From positions 1-25,567 of the forward strand of contig CAJKBW010000042.1 in NCBI GenBank assembly GCA_905198295.1: DNA of 25,567 nucleotides, written 5' to 3'. The notes beneath the pieces are model-generated. The model had not been told where the DNA came from, did no database searches, and saw nothing but the letters and a program-made list of their open reading frames with translations. Origin of the DNA: an uncultured Oscillospiraceae bacterium. GTDB taxonomy: Bacteria; Bacillota; Clostridia; Oscillospirales; Acutalibacteraceae. The stretch's first letter is position 1; every line of letters starts with the position of its first letter. Of this stretch, positions 1 to 7,124 are shown in pieces. The translations under genes and the position numbers were made by a program.

Positions 1-1572
1 CCAATAGTCCAGCGCCTCTTTTAACGCCAGCGCCTGGTCATTGTGCGGGTCGCAGTACCGCATGAAATACCAGGAGGAACCGCCCCATTGGGGCATGGTG
101 TCCGTTTCCCGCTTGGCCGGCGCACCGCACCGGGGACAGGTGGTGTTGACCCAATCCTCGATGGCTGCCAGCGGGGACTCGCCGTTGTCCGTCGGCTCAT
201 AGCTCTCCACCATGGGCAGCCGCACCGGCAGCTCGCTCTCCGGCACCGGGACAAAGCCGCAGTGGGGGCAGTGGACGATAGGAATCGGCTCGCCCCAATA
301 CCGCTGCCGGGAAAATACCCAGTCGCGCAGCTTAAAGTTGACCTTGCTCTCCCCGATGCCCTTTTCTTCCAGCCACGTCTTGATGGCTTCCTTCGCGTCC
401 TCCACCGTCATCCCGTCCAGGAACCCGGAATTGACCATCACGCCGGTCGCACAGTCGGTGAACGCTTCCTTTTCCACGTCGCCGCCCTTCACCACCTCGA
501 TGATGGGCAGCCCGAATTTCTTGGCGAACTCCCAGTCGCGGGTGTCGTGGCCCGGCACCGCCATAATCGCGCCGGTGCCGTAGGACACCAGCACATAATC
601 GGAGATAAAAATCGGGATTTCCCTGCCGTTGACCGGGTTGACGGCCATCACGCCCTGCAGGCGGACGCCGGTCTTGTCCTTGGCCACCTCGGTGCGCTCG
701 AAATCCGACTTGCGGGCGGCCTGCTCCTGATACTCCTTTACCTCGGCCAGGTTGGTCAGGATGCCTTCCCACTGCGCGAGCAGCGGGTGCTCGGGGGACA
801 TGACCATGTAGGTGGCGCCGAACAGGGTGTCCGGACGGGTGGTGTAAATCTCCACCGGCTGTCCCGCCGTGGTCTGGAAGGTCACCTGCGCGCCGGTGGA
901 ACGGCCAATCCAGTGGATCTGCTGCGCCCGCACCCGCTCGGGGTAGTCCACCAAATCCAAATCGTCGATCAACCTCTGGGCATACTCGGTGATTTTCAGC
1001 ATCCACTGGCTCTTGACCTTGCGGATAACCTCGCCGCCGCACCGCTCGCACACGCCGCCGACCACTTCTTCGTTGGCCAGCACGCATTTGCAGGAGGTGC
1101 ACCAGTTGACCGCCATTTCCTTTTTATACGCCAGCCCGTGCTTGAACAGCTGCAGGAATATCCACTGGGTCCACTTATAGTAATCCGGATCGGTGGTGTT
1201 GATCTCCCGCGTCCAGTCAAACGAAAGGCCGAGCGCCTGAAGCTGGGATTTAAACCGCGCCACGTTGTTTTTGGTGACGATCTCCGGATGGATATGGTTC
1301 TTGATGGCAAAATTCTCGGTCGGCAGGCCGAACGCATCCCAGCCCATCGGGTAGAGGACATTATATCCCTGCAGGCGGCGTTTGCGCGCCACCACATCCA
1401 GCGCGGTATAAGAGCGCGGATGGCCGACGTGCAGGCCCTGTCCGGACGGATAGGGAAACTCCACCAGTGCATAAAACTTCGGCTTTGAGCGGTCGTCAGA
1501 CGCTGCAAAGGTGTTGTTCTTCACCCAGTATTCCTGCCACTTTTTTTCGATTGCCGACGGATCGTACCGCAT
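1..1572 (-). CDS. leuS: Leucyl-tRNA synthetase, N-terminal 524 residues (gene runs off the left edge)
   Basis: Class I aminoacyl-tRNA synthetase that charges tRNA-Leu in the cytoplasm. The frame opens with the usual bacterial LeuRS start (MRYDPSAIEKKWQEYW). It shows the HIGH-type ATP site HVGH at residues 48-51 and a zinc-type cysteine set at C158/C161 and C175/C178. The CP1 editing domain has TTRPDT (244-249) and GHDTRDWEF (341-349). The second zinc region (NTTCPRCG) and the QWGGSSWYFMRY segment follow near the edge. The KMSKS loop and anticodon-binding domain lie outside the window. The ATG overlaps the rsfS stop by one base (TGATG), so the two genes are translationally coupled. The family call is secure; only the 3' end is missing. 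Confidence 0.97.
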   Translation of the reverse strand, partial: MRYDPSAIEKKWQEYWVKNNTFAASDDRSKPKFYALVEFPYPSGQGLHVGHPRSYTALDVVARKRRLQGYNVLYPMGWDAFGLPTENFAIKNHIHPEIVTKNNVARFKSQLQALGLSFDWTREINTTDPDYYKWTQWIFLQLFKHGLAYKKEMAVNWCTSCKCVLANEEVVGGVCERCGGEVIRKVKSQWMLKITEYAQRLIDDLDLVDYPERVRAQQIHWIGRSTGAQVTFQTTAGQPVEIYTTRPDTLFGATYMVMSPEHPLLAQWEGILTNLAEVKEYQEQAARKSDFERTEVAKDKTGVRLQGVMAVNPVNGREIPIFISDYVLVSYGTGAIMAVPGHDTRDWEFAKKFGLPIIEVVKGGDVEKEAFTDCATGVMVNSGFLDGMTVEDAKEAIKTWLEEKGIGESKVNFKLRDWVFSRQRYWGEPIPIVHCPHCGFVPVPESELPVRLPMVESYEPTDNGESPLAAIEDWVNTTCPRCGAPAKRETDTMPQWGGSSWYFMRYCDPHNDQALALKEALDYW

Positions 1573-1952
1573 CAATCGTTCCCCCTGACTTCAATAAAAT
1601 CCGCTGTTTCCAGCTGTTTTCCGTCCTTCCACAGCCGTTCGAGATCGTAAAAGGCGCGTGCTTCGCGCTGGAACAGATGCACCACGACGCTGCCGTAGTC
1701 CATCAGCACCCAGTTTGAGGTGGCGTACCCCTCTATCCGCAGCGGACGGATTTCCTGCCGGCCGAGTTCCTCCTCCACATAATCGCTCAGCGAGCGCACA
1801 TGGGTGGAGCTGGTGGCCGAGGCAATAATAAAATAATCGGCAAGGCTGGTCAGATCACCGACTTCAATGACCTGGATATCCTCCGCCTTATGCTTATCCA
1901 ACGAGGTGACGATCTGCGCCGCCCGTTCTCTTACTTCCACGAATCGCTTCAA
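1572..1952 (-). CDS. rsfS: Ribosomal silencing factor RsfS
   Basis: RsfS (Iojap/YbeB family) binds ribosomal protein L14 and blocks subunit joining when nutrients are scarce. The 126-residue product has the family core: SLADYFIIASATSSTHVRSL (36-55), GRQEIRPLRIEG, WVLMDYGSVVVHLF and a C-terminal FYDLERLW. The frame stays open upstream into the LCP gene, but those residues do not look like RsfS. I chose a TTG at 1952 because AGGA sits six bases before it and it lies 19 bases past the LCP stop. A GTG at 1940 is the alternative. Order nadD/yqeK, LCP, rsfS, leuS is common in Clostridia. Confidence 0.93.
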   Translation of the reverse strand: MKRFVEVRERAAQIVTSLDKHKAEDIQVIEVGDLTSLADYFIIASATSSTHVRSLSDYVEEELGRQEIRPLRIEGYATSNWVLMDYGSVVVHLFQREARAFYDLERLWKDGKQLETADFIEVRGND

Positions 1953-1971
1953 CTCTCTTCCTGTTTGACTG

Positions 1972-3270
1972 TCAGGCCGCTGCCGACGTGGGCGCGGCCG
2001 TACCCGACTGCTGTGCGAGCACCTCGGACAAGGCCTGTTTATGGGTGTCCCCTGCTGCATCCGCTGCAAGCTGCGGGAAGGTCAGGTCGGTTTCGCTCAC
2101 CGCGGTGCCATAGGGGTTGAACGCTTCATTGAGCAGGGCAAGCACCTCGGCGGTGTGCGCCGAATAGTAGGCCGTCCCCTCCGATGAAGCCGCCTCGCCC
2201 GGCAGCAGATACGCTGTAAACGCGGTCATCGGCACACCCGCCATCTCCCGCAGGATTTTTACCATTCCGTCGGTATTCATCCCCATATTTACCCGGATCG
2301 GGGTGGATCCGTTCATCAGCGGCCCGATGATCTCCTTGGTCAGTTCCTGCTCCGAGGAGGTCAGCAGGCGCTGCATCAGTCCGGCAAAGACCCTGCGCTG
2401 TTTGAGGATGCGCGCGATATCGCCGTCCACACCGGAATCCCGTTCGGTGATATAATCCAGCGCCGCCGCGCCGCTGAGCGTCTGCACGCCGGAGGCGTAT
2501 TCGATGTCGCCGAGGGTCTGTCCTTCCTCCAGTTCCACATCCACGCCGCCGACCAGATCGACCAGCTTGACAAAGGCCTTCTGCGGCACGATAAAGAAGC
2601 CGTCAACCGGCAGGCTGTACTGATCGTTGAACACGTTGATCAGGTTTTCGCTTGCCGAACCGGTTTTCTGGGTGATCTCGCCGTTGCAGGTGGACAGATT
2701 ATGCCGCCCGTCGGTGATTTCCGGCTCAAACACCTGCCGGCCGCAGATATCGCACCAATCCAGCGGCTTCGGGTTGGCCCACACATCCGCCAGCCGCTTC
2801 ACCGCCCAGGTGCCGTCGCTGCCGAGATAGGTGTCCTGCGGGAATTCCAGGATATTCACCGTCTTGGCTTTCCGGTCCCAGCAGAGGATGGCCAGCGATT
2901 CGGTCGGGCTGGCCGTATCTTCTTCCCCCATGAGGCCGACGATATAATACGACACCTTATCCGGCGCCGGCGAAGTATCGTAGCTGCTGGTCACCGCCTG
3001 CGGCCGGTCCTTGCCGGGCGAAGCGACGTTGTCATAAACCATCTTGCCGACAACGACCAAAAACACCGCGCACAAAACAATCAGCACAATCAGCAGGATC
3101 ATCACAACAGTGCGGCCGCGGCTGTTCTTCTTTTTCCGCGCGGGCTTGCCGGAAGGGGTTCCCTGCGCCGGCCTGCCCGAACCGCTGCGCGGAGCGCCCG
3201 TGCGTGCGGACGAGGATTTCCGTCCATTCGGCTTGCCATTGGACGGACGTTTATTTTCTGCCAAAGCCAT
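1972..3270 (-). CDS. LytR-CpsA-Psr (LCP) family cell-envelope protein, divergent
   Basis: LCP proteins sit outside the membrane and transfer lipid-linked glycopolymers to peptidoglycan. The 432-residue product has a basic, Gly/Ser/Pro-rich cytoplasmic tail (1-53), one TM helix (about 54-77) and an extracellular domain with LCP landmarks: YYIVGLMGEED, LEFPQDTYLG, FFIVPQKAFVKLVDLVGGVDVEL and DGDIARILKQRRVF. It ends with the LPGEA...YY segment often seen in clostridial LCP proteins. It is unusual at active-site positions: the usual RSDT reads PTES (122-125) and PRDT reads PQDT (144-147). A Cys-bearing stretch (WCDICG) precedes the ENLINVFN part. A strong AAGGAGG precedes the ATG. The family is clear; activity and substrate are not. 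Confidence 0.85.
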   Translation of the reverse strand: MALAENKRPSNGKPNGRKSSSARTGAPRSGSGRPAQGTPSGKPARKKKNSRGRTVVMILLIVLIVLCAVFLVVVGKMVYDNVASPGKDRPQAVTSSYDTSPAPDKVSYYIVGLMGEEDTASPTESLAILCWDRKAKTVNILEFPQDTYLGSDGTWAVKRLADVWANPKPLDWCDICGRQVFEPEITDGRHNLSTCNGEITQKTGSASENLINVFNDQYSLPVDGFFIVPQKAFVKLVDLVGGVDVELEEGQTLGDIEYASGVQTLSGAAALDYITERDSGVDGDIARILKQRRVFAGLMQRLLTSSEQELTKEIIGPLMNGSTPIRVNMGMNTDGMVKILREMAGVPMTAFTAYLLPGEAASSEGTAYYSAHTAEVLALLNEAFNPYGTAVSETDLTFPQLAADAAGDTHKQALSEVLAQQSGTAAPTSAAA

Positions 3271-3285
3271 CGGCCTCCTTTTTAC

Positions 3286-4485
3286 TCACCGTTTCGACAG
3301 TACCAGATCGTTATAGGCGGCAAAGGTGTCCGGATGGACCGCCTGCCGCTTCTCCGAAAGGCTGCGGATTGTGTATACCAGCGCATAAAGCACGGCGTCG
3401 TCCAGATCGCTGTCCGCCAGCCGGCGCATCTGCGCAATGTCGGCATAGCTGCGCCCCGCGGCGGTGAGATCCGCCAGGTACACAATCTTTTCGAGCGGCG
3501 ACATGCCCGCGCGGCCGGTCGTGTGATACCGCACCGCCTGCAGGATTTCCGGATCGCGGATGCCCAGAATATGCTCGAGGAACGCCGCGCCCAGCACCGC
3601 ATGCCACAGTTTCGGCGCGTGCTGTTCAACGCTGTCCAACAGTATACCAAATTCCTGCAGCATTTGCAACTGCACATCCGGCGGGGTATCCTTCATCACA
3701 TCGTGCAGCAGGCCGGCGGTGCGCGCCCTGACGGCATCCGCCCCATAACGGCCGGCCAGCCGCTCCGCCTCATCCGCCACCGCCAGAGAATGGGCCAACC
3801 GCTCCGGCGTCAGGCGTTTTTTCAAAATATCCACAAACTGTTCTTCCTGCGAAACCAAGACCGGATGCCCTCCCTGCTGATATAACTGATGCCGGCGTAC
3901 ATAATCCGCCACCGCCGGCGGCAGCCAGCGCGTCAGGTCCTCCCCGCGTACCGCGGCTTCCCGGATTTCGGTGGAGGAAACGCGGACAAGCGGAATATCC
4001 TCCACCGCACAGCGCGCGCCGAGCGCCCCGAGCTTTTCGGCGTAGGCGCACAGCTGTGCGTAACCGATGTCATCGCGCGGAGCGGCGCACAGCACCGCAC
4101 GCTGCGCAATCGCATCAAACCGCCACCAGGTGGACAGGGTGCAGAACATATCGGCTCCTGTGATCAGATACCACTGCGCGTCCGGATACTGCGCGTGGAG
4201 CGCCTCCAGCGTATCTGCCGTAAAGCTCGCGCCGCCGCGGCGCGCCTCCAGGTCGGACACCTCCAGCACGGGGTGCTCCTGTGCCGCCAGGCGGCACATC
4301 GCCAGACGGTCCTCCACCGACGCCATCTGCTGCTTCATTTTGTGCGGCGGCACAAAGGTCGGCATCAGCAGCACGCGGTCAAGCCGCAGCCGCCGGGCAA
4401 ACTCCAGCGCCATCTGCACATGCCCGTTGTGGATCGGGTCAAAGGTGCCGCCGAACAGCGCCATGCGCCGGGCCGCTTTTTCCAT
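3286..4485 (-). CDS. nadD-yqeK: Fused nicotinate-nucleotide adenylyltransferase (NadD) and YqeK-type HD phosphohydrolase
   Basis: One uninterrupted 399-residue frame carries two enzymes that are usually separate neighbours. Residues 1 to about 203 are NadD, which makes deamido-NAD from nicotinate mononucleotide and ATP; the nucleotidyltransferase motif GGTFDPIHNGH is at 12-22 and SSTEIR at 170-175. Residues about 215-399 match YqeK, an HD-domain family known to hydrolyse diadenosine tetraphosphate symmetrically; H232, H261-D262 (LLHDVMKD), YHTTGR (320-325) and D339 are the likely metal ligands. The ATG at 4485 has AAGGA eight bases upstream. An in-frame ATG at 4494 is a possible alternative. 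The gene lies 15 bases upstream of the LCP gene and 28 bases downstream of yhbY. Confidence 0.94.
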   Translation of the reverse strand: MEKAARRMALFGGTFDPIHNGHVQMALEFARRLRLDRVLLMPTFVPPHKMKQQMASVEDRLAMCRLAAQEHPVLEVSDLEARRGGASFTADTLEALHAQYPDAQWYLITGADMFCTLSTWWRFDAIAQRAVLCAAPRDDIGYAQLCAYAEKLGALGARCAVEDIPLVRVSSTEIREAAVRGEDLTRWLPPAVADYVRRHQLYQQGGHPVLVSQEEQFVDILKKRLTPERLAHSLAVADEAERLAGRYGADAVRARTAGLLHDVMKDTPPDVQLQMLQEFGILLDSVEQHAPKLWHAVLGAAFLEHILGIRDPEILQAVRYHTTGRAGMSPLEKIVYLADLTAAGRSYADIAQMRRLADSDLDDAVLYALVYTIRSLSEKRQAVHPDTFAAYNDLVLSKR

Positions 4486-4513
4486 ACCGGTCATCCTTTC
4501 CCTGCCGCCTGTT

Positions 4514-4810
4514 TTACCGCGGCAGCTCGATGACCGGCTGCTCCTCGCGGCGACGGTACAGCACAAAGCAGCGGCCGATCACCTGCACCACCTGTGCCCC
4601 AACCGCTGCGGCGATCTCGGCCGCGGTTTCCTTCGGAGACGCCGGCGCCGTTTCCAGCACCCGCCCCTTGAACAGCTCCCGCGCCGTAAGCGCATCCTCG
4701 GCCTGCTTGACCAGTGTATCCGAGATGCCGCCTTTGCCCACGTGCAGGATCGGCTCCTGTGTCACGGCAAGAGAACGCAGATAGGCGCGCTGTTTACTCG
4801 TTAATGTCAT
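4514..4810 (-). CDS. yhbY: YhbY family RNA-binding protein (CRM domain)
   Basis: A 98-residue protein that is essentially one CRM domain, a fold found in proteins associated with pre-50S ribosomal subunits. It starts with the typical MTLTSKQRAYLRSLA and contains the RNA-binding GKGG loop (26-29, in HVGKGGIS), ELFKGRVLE, and VVQVIGRCFVLYRR. It follows rdgB and precedes nadD-yqeK in the same direction; this grouping is frequent in Firmicutes, although obgE, often nearby, is absent here. The start is the first ATG, with an AAGGATGG element rather far (about 10-13 bases) upstream. Confidence 0.93.
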   Translation of the reverse strand: MTLTSKQRAYLRSLAVTQEPILHVGKGGISDTLVKQAEDALTARELFKGRVLETAPASPKETAAEIAAAVGAQVVQVIGRCFVLYRRREEQPVIELPR

Positions 4811-4846
4811 AATCGGGTTTCCATCCTTTTCTTGTTTCAGTATGTG

Positions 4847-5443
4847 TCAATCCTGTCCGGCTATTCCCAGATATTCCCGCAGCCGCGCGGCAAACAGCCG
4901 CATCGCACGGCCGCGGTGGCTGACCGCGTCCTTTTCGGCCGCGGACAGTTCCGCATAGGAGCGCCCGCCTTCGACCACAAACAGCGGGTCGTAGCCAAAT
5001 CCGTTTTCTCCCTTCGGCGCAAACCCGATGCGGCCGGGGCATTCCCCGACAGCGGTCACCTGCTCCCCGTTCGGGAACACGCAGCAGATGGCCGAGACAA
5101 ATTTGGCCGTGCGCTGTTCTTCCGGTACATCCTTCAGTTCCTCGAGCAGCTTGACGTTGCGGTCGGCGTCGGTGGCGTTCTCCCCGGCATAGCGCGCGGA
5201 GTAGATGCCCGGCCGGCCGCCGAGCGCATCCACCATCAGGCCGGAATCGTCCGCAATCGCCGGCATGCCGGTTTCCCGGCAGGCGGACTCCGCCTTGATA
5301 AACGCGTTCGCCGCAAAGGTATCGCCGGTCTCCTCCGCCTCGCTCAGCTCACGGGTAACCGCTTCGATGCCGAGCGGCTCCAGTATGCGGGACAGCTCAG
5401 CGAGTTTTTTGGCATTATGGGTCGCGATAACATAGGTATTCAT
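4847..5443 (-). CDS. rdgB: RdgB/HAM1 family XTP/dITP diphosphatase
   Basis: House-cleaning enzyme that hydrolyses non-canonical purine triphosphates (XTP, dITP, ITP) to monophosphate and pyrophosphate. From the chosen ATG the protein is 198 residues, the normal family length. It has the substrate-binding TxxNxxK-type start (IATHNAKKLAE, 6-16), DDSGLMVDAL (65-74), GFGYDPLF (148-155) and SHRGRA (175-180). The frame continues upstream but those residues overlap the preceding gene and do not fit the family. The ATG at 5443 has AGAGG about 12 bases upstream, overlapping the end of that gene. Confidence 0.95.
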   Translation of the reverse strand: MNTYVIATHNAKKLAELSRILEPLGIEAVTRELSEAEETGDTFAANAFIKAESACRETGMPAIADDSGLMVDALGGRPGIYSARYAGENATDADRNVKLLEELKDVPEEQRTAKFVSAICCVFPNGEQVTAVGECPGRIGFAPKGENGFGYDPLFVVEGGRSYAELSAAEKDAVSHRGRAMRLFAARLREYLGIAGQD

Positions 5444-5450
5444 CCGGTTG

Positions 5451-5912
5451 TCATTCCTCTCCTGCGGCAGTTTTCTGCCCCTGCTCCCAGATTTCCTGAA
5501 CAGCTTCACACAGCTCCGGGGTGCTGGCAAAAAAAGCTCGTTTCACTGGAACATACACGCCTTTTCCTTCCAAAAAACCTTGTATCTGTTTTTGATTTCC
5601 TTCTTCATCCGTCCAGAAAATCTGCCAGTCCGGCGTTCCGGGCGACTGATAAGGAGACGAAGGCAACGCTCTGTCGTATATTGCCTCTTGCAGTAAATCG
5701 CTCAGCGGCACATCACCGCCGGGCGTGCCGTCGGTGAAGGTGACCGCAGCCGTTTCCGGCACGGTATCGACGATACGCTGCCATTCCTGTCGGGCGAGAT
5801 GGTTTTTCAGCGGATAGACGGCCTCATCCCAGCACACCCAGAGCAGGAATCCCGCCGACACCGCCAGCACTGCCGCCGCCGTGAGGATACCGCGCCTTAT
5901 ACGTCCCTTCAT
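5451..5912 (-). CDS. Unknown protein with N-terminal membrane anchor or signal peptide
   Basis: Not recognised. The 153-residue product begins with MKGRIRRG, then a hydrophobic stretch at about 9-27 (ILTAAAVLAVSAGFLLWV) with positively charged residues before it, so the rest is probably outside the cell, either anchored or cleaved. The remaining 125 residues are soluble-looking and acidic, with FTDGTPGGDVPLSDLL, DWQIFWTDEEGN and YVPVKRAFFAS. I see no catalytic or lipobox motif. The ATG at 5912 was chosen because AAGGAAGG lies just upstream and because longer starts overlap ftsY. It sits between ftsY and rdgB in the same direction with 7 bases before rdgB, so it is probably co-transcribed. Confidence 0.75.
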   Translation of the reverse strand: MKGRIRRGILTAAAVLAVSAGFLLWVCWDEAVYPLKNHLARQEWQRIVDTVPETAAVTFTDGTPGGDVPLSDLLQEAIYDRALPSSPYQSPGTPDWQIFWTDEEGNQKQIQGFLEGKGVYVPVKRAFFASTPELCEAVQEIWEQGQKTAAGEE

Positions 5913-5958
5913 AGCAAGGCCCTTCCTTTCCCGCCGTGCTGCACCTCTTATCTGCGGT

Positions 5959-6867
5959 TTATTCGCTGAACAGTCCCCGGGCGAAATCCTCGGGGTCAAA
6001 CGGCTGGAGATCGTCGATGCCCTCGCCGACGCCGACGAATTTCACCGGCAGGCCGAGATCCTCGCGGATCGCCAGCACCACACCGCCGCGCGCCGTACCG
6101 TCGAGCTTGGTCAGCACGATGCCGGTGATGCCGGCGGCGTTTTTGAACTCCCGCGCCTGATTGACCGCATTCTGCCCGGTGGTCGCATCCAGCACCAGCA
6201 GCACTTCCTTATCGGCATCCGGCAGCTCGCGGTCGATCACCCGGCCGATTTTGGCCAGCTCCTCCATGAGGTTTTTCTTGTTGTGCAGGCGGCCGGCGGT
6301 ATCGCAGATCATCACATCCGCCCCGCGCGCCTTCGCGGCAGCAGCCGTGTCGAACACCACCGCCGCCGGATCGGAACCCTGTTCGTGCTTAACCATATCC
6401 ACGCCGGAACGGTCCGCCCATACCTGAAGCTGCTCGATGGCGGCGGCGCGGAAGGTATCCGCCGCGCCCAGCACCACTTTTTTGCCCTCGCGCTGCATTC
6501 TCGCCGCAAGCTTGCCGATGGTGGTCGTCTTGCCCACGCCGTTGACGCCGATCACCAGCACCACCGCGGGTTTGGTGTTCAGCTGAAGCTCCTGGCCGCC
6601 GCGCAGCATTTCGGCCACCGTTTCCATCAGCATGTCGCGGATCGCGTTCGGGTCGGTTTCCCCGCGTTCCTTGACCTTGCGACGCAGCTCGTCGCAGATA
6701 CGGGAGGCGGTCGCCGCGCCGGTATCGGCCATGATGAGGATCTCCTCGAGCTCCTCAAACAGTTCCTCGTCGATCCTGGTAAAGGAACGCAGCATGGCGT
6801 TGACCGAATGCATGATGGAATCGCGGGTCTTTTTGAGTCCCGCGCTGATCTTGCTGAAAAAGCCCAT
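5959..6867 (-). CDS. ftsY: Signal recognition particle receptor FtsY
   Basis: SRP-family GTPase that docks ribosome-SRP complexes at the membrane for co-translational insertion. The 302-residue protein contains the helical N domain (about 1-95) and the G domain: P-loop GVNGVGKT (107-114), the insertion-box motif DTFRAAAIEQL (137-147), DTAGR (189-193), TKLDG (253-257) and the closing GVGEGIDDLQPF. It has no long acidic A domain; an amphipathic start (MGFFSKISAGLKK) probably provides membrane contact, as in other short Gram-positive FtsY proteins. AAAGGA precedes the ATG. It follows smc, a conserved clostridial pairing. Confidence 0.97.
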   Translation of the reverse strand: MGFFSKISAGLKKTRDSIMHSVNAMLRSFTRIDEELFEELEEILIMADTGAATASRICDELRRKVKERGETDPNAIRDMLMETVAEMLRGGQELQLNTKPAVVLVIGVNGVGKTTTIGKLAARMQREGKKVVLGAADTFRAAAIEQLQVWADRSGVDMVKHEQGSDPAAVVFDTAAAAKARGADVMICDTAGRLHNKKNLMEELAKIGRVIDRELPDADKEVLLVLDATTGQNAVNQAREFKNAAGITGIVLTKLDGTARGGVVLAIREDLGLPVKFVGVGEGIDDLQPFDPEDFARGLFSE

Positions 6868-6890
6868 CTCGTGTTTTCCTTTCCGACGGC

Positions 6891-7103
6891 TCAGCCGTTC
6901 TTTCCCGTCAGCTTCTTAAAGCCCCTGTACAAAAGCCATGCGCCGGCGGTCGCCGTCACCGCAGCCGCCGCGGCACCGGCGCGCCGGCAGGCGCGGCGCA
7001 GGTCCTCCGATACGTAAATCACCGTATCCCGCTCGGTTTTGGCCACGCTGACGGTATATTCCCGCAGGCTGTGCCCGCCGCCGACCACAATCCCCTTATT
7101 CAT
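6891..7103 (-). CDS. Small unknown protein with one C-terminal membrane segment
   Basis: A 70-residue product of unknown function. It starts MNKGIVVGGGHS, has a charged middle (KTERDTVIYVSEDLRRACRR) and a short Ala-rich hydrophobic segment at about 42-59 ending WLLYRGFKK, which suggests a single C-terminal membrane helix followed by a positive tail. A clear AAAGGAG sits about nine bases before the ATG, and the gene fits neatly between smc and ftsY (21 and 23 bases), which supports it being real. I do not recognise a family and assign no role. Confidence 0.65.
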   Translation of the reverse strand: MNKGIVVGGGHSLREYTVSVAKTERDTVIYVSEDLRRACRRAGAAAAAVTATAGAWLLYRGFKKLTGKNG

Positions 7104-7124
7104 CCGGCAAAACTCCTTTCCGCC

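Noticed and set aside
1953..2069. Longer RsfS start at 2069
   Set aside because: It would overlap the LCP coding end by about 98 bases and adds Arg/Pro-rich residues absent from the family.
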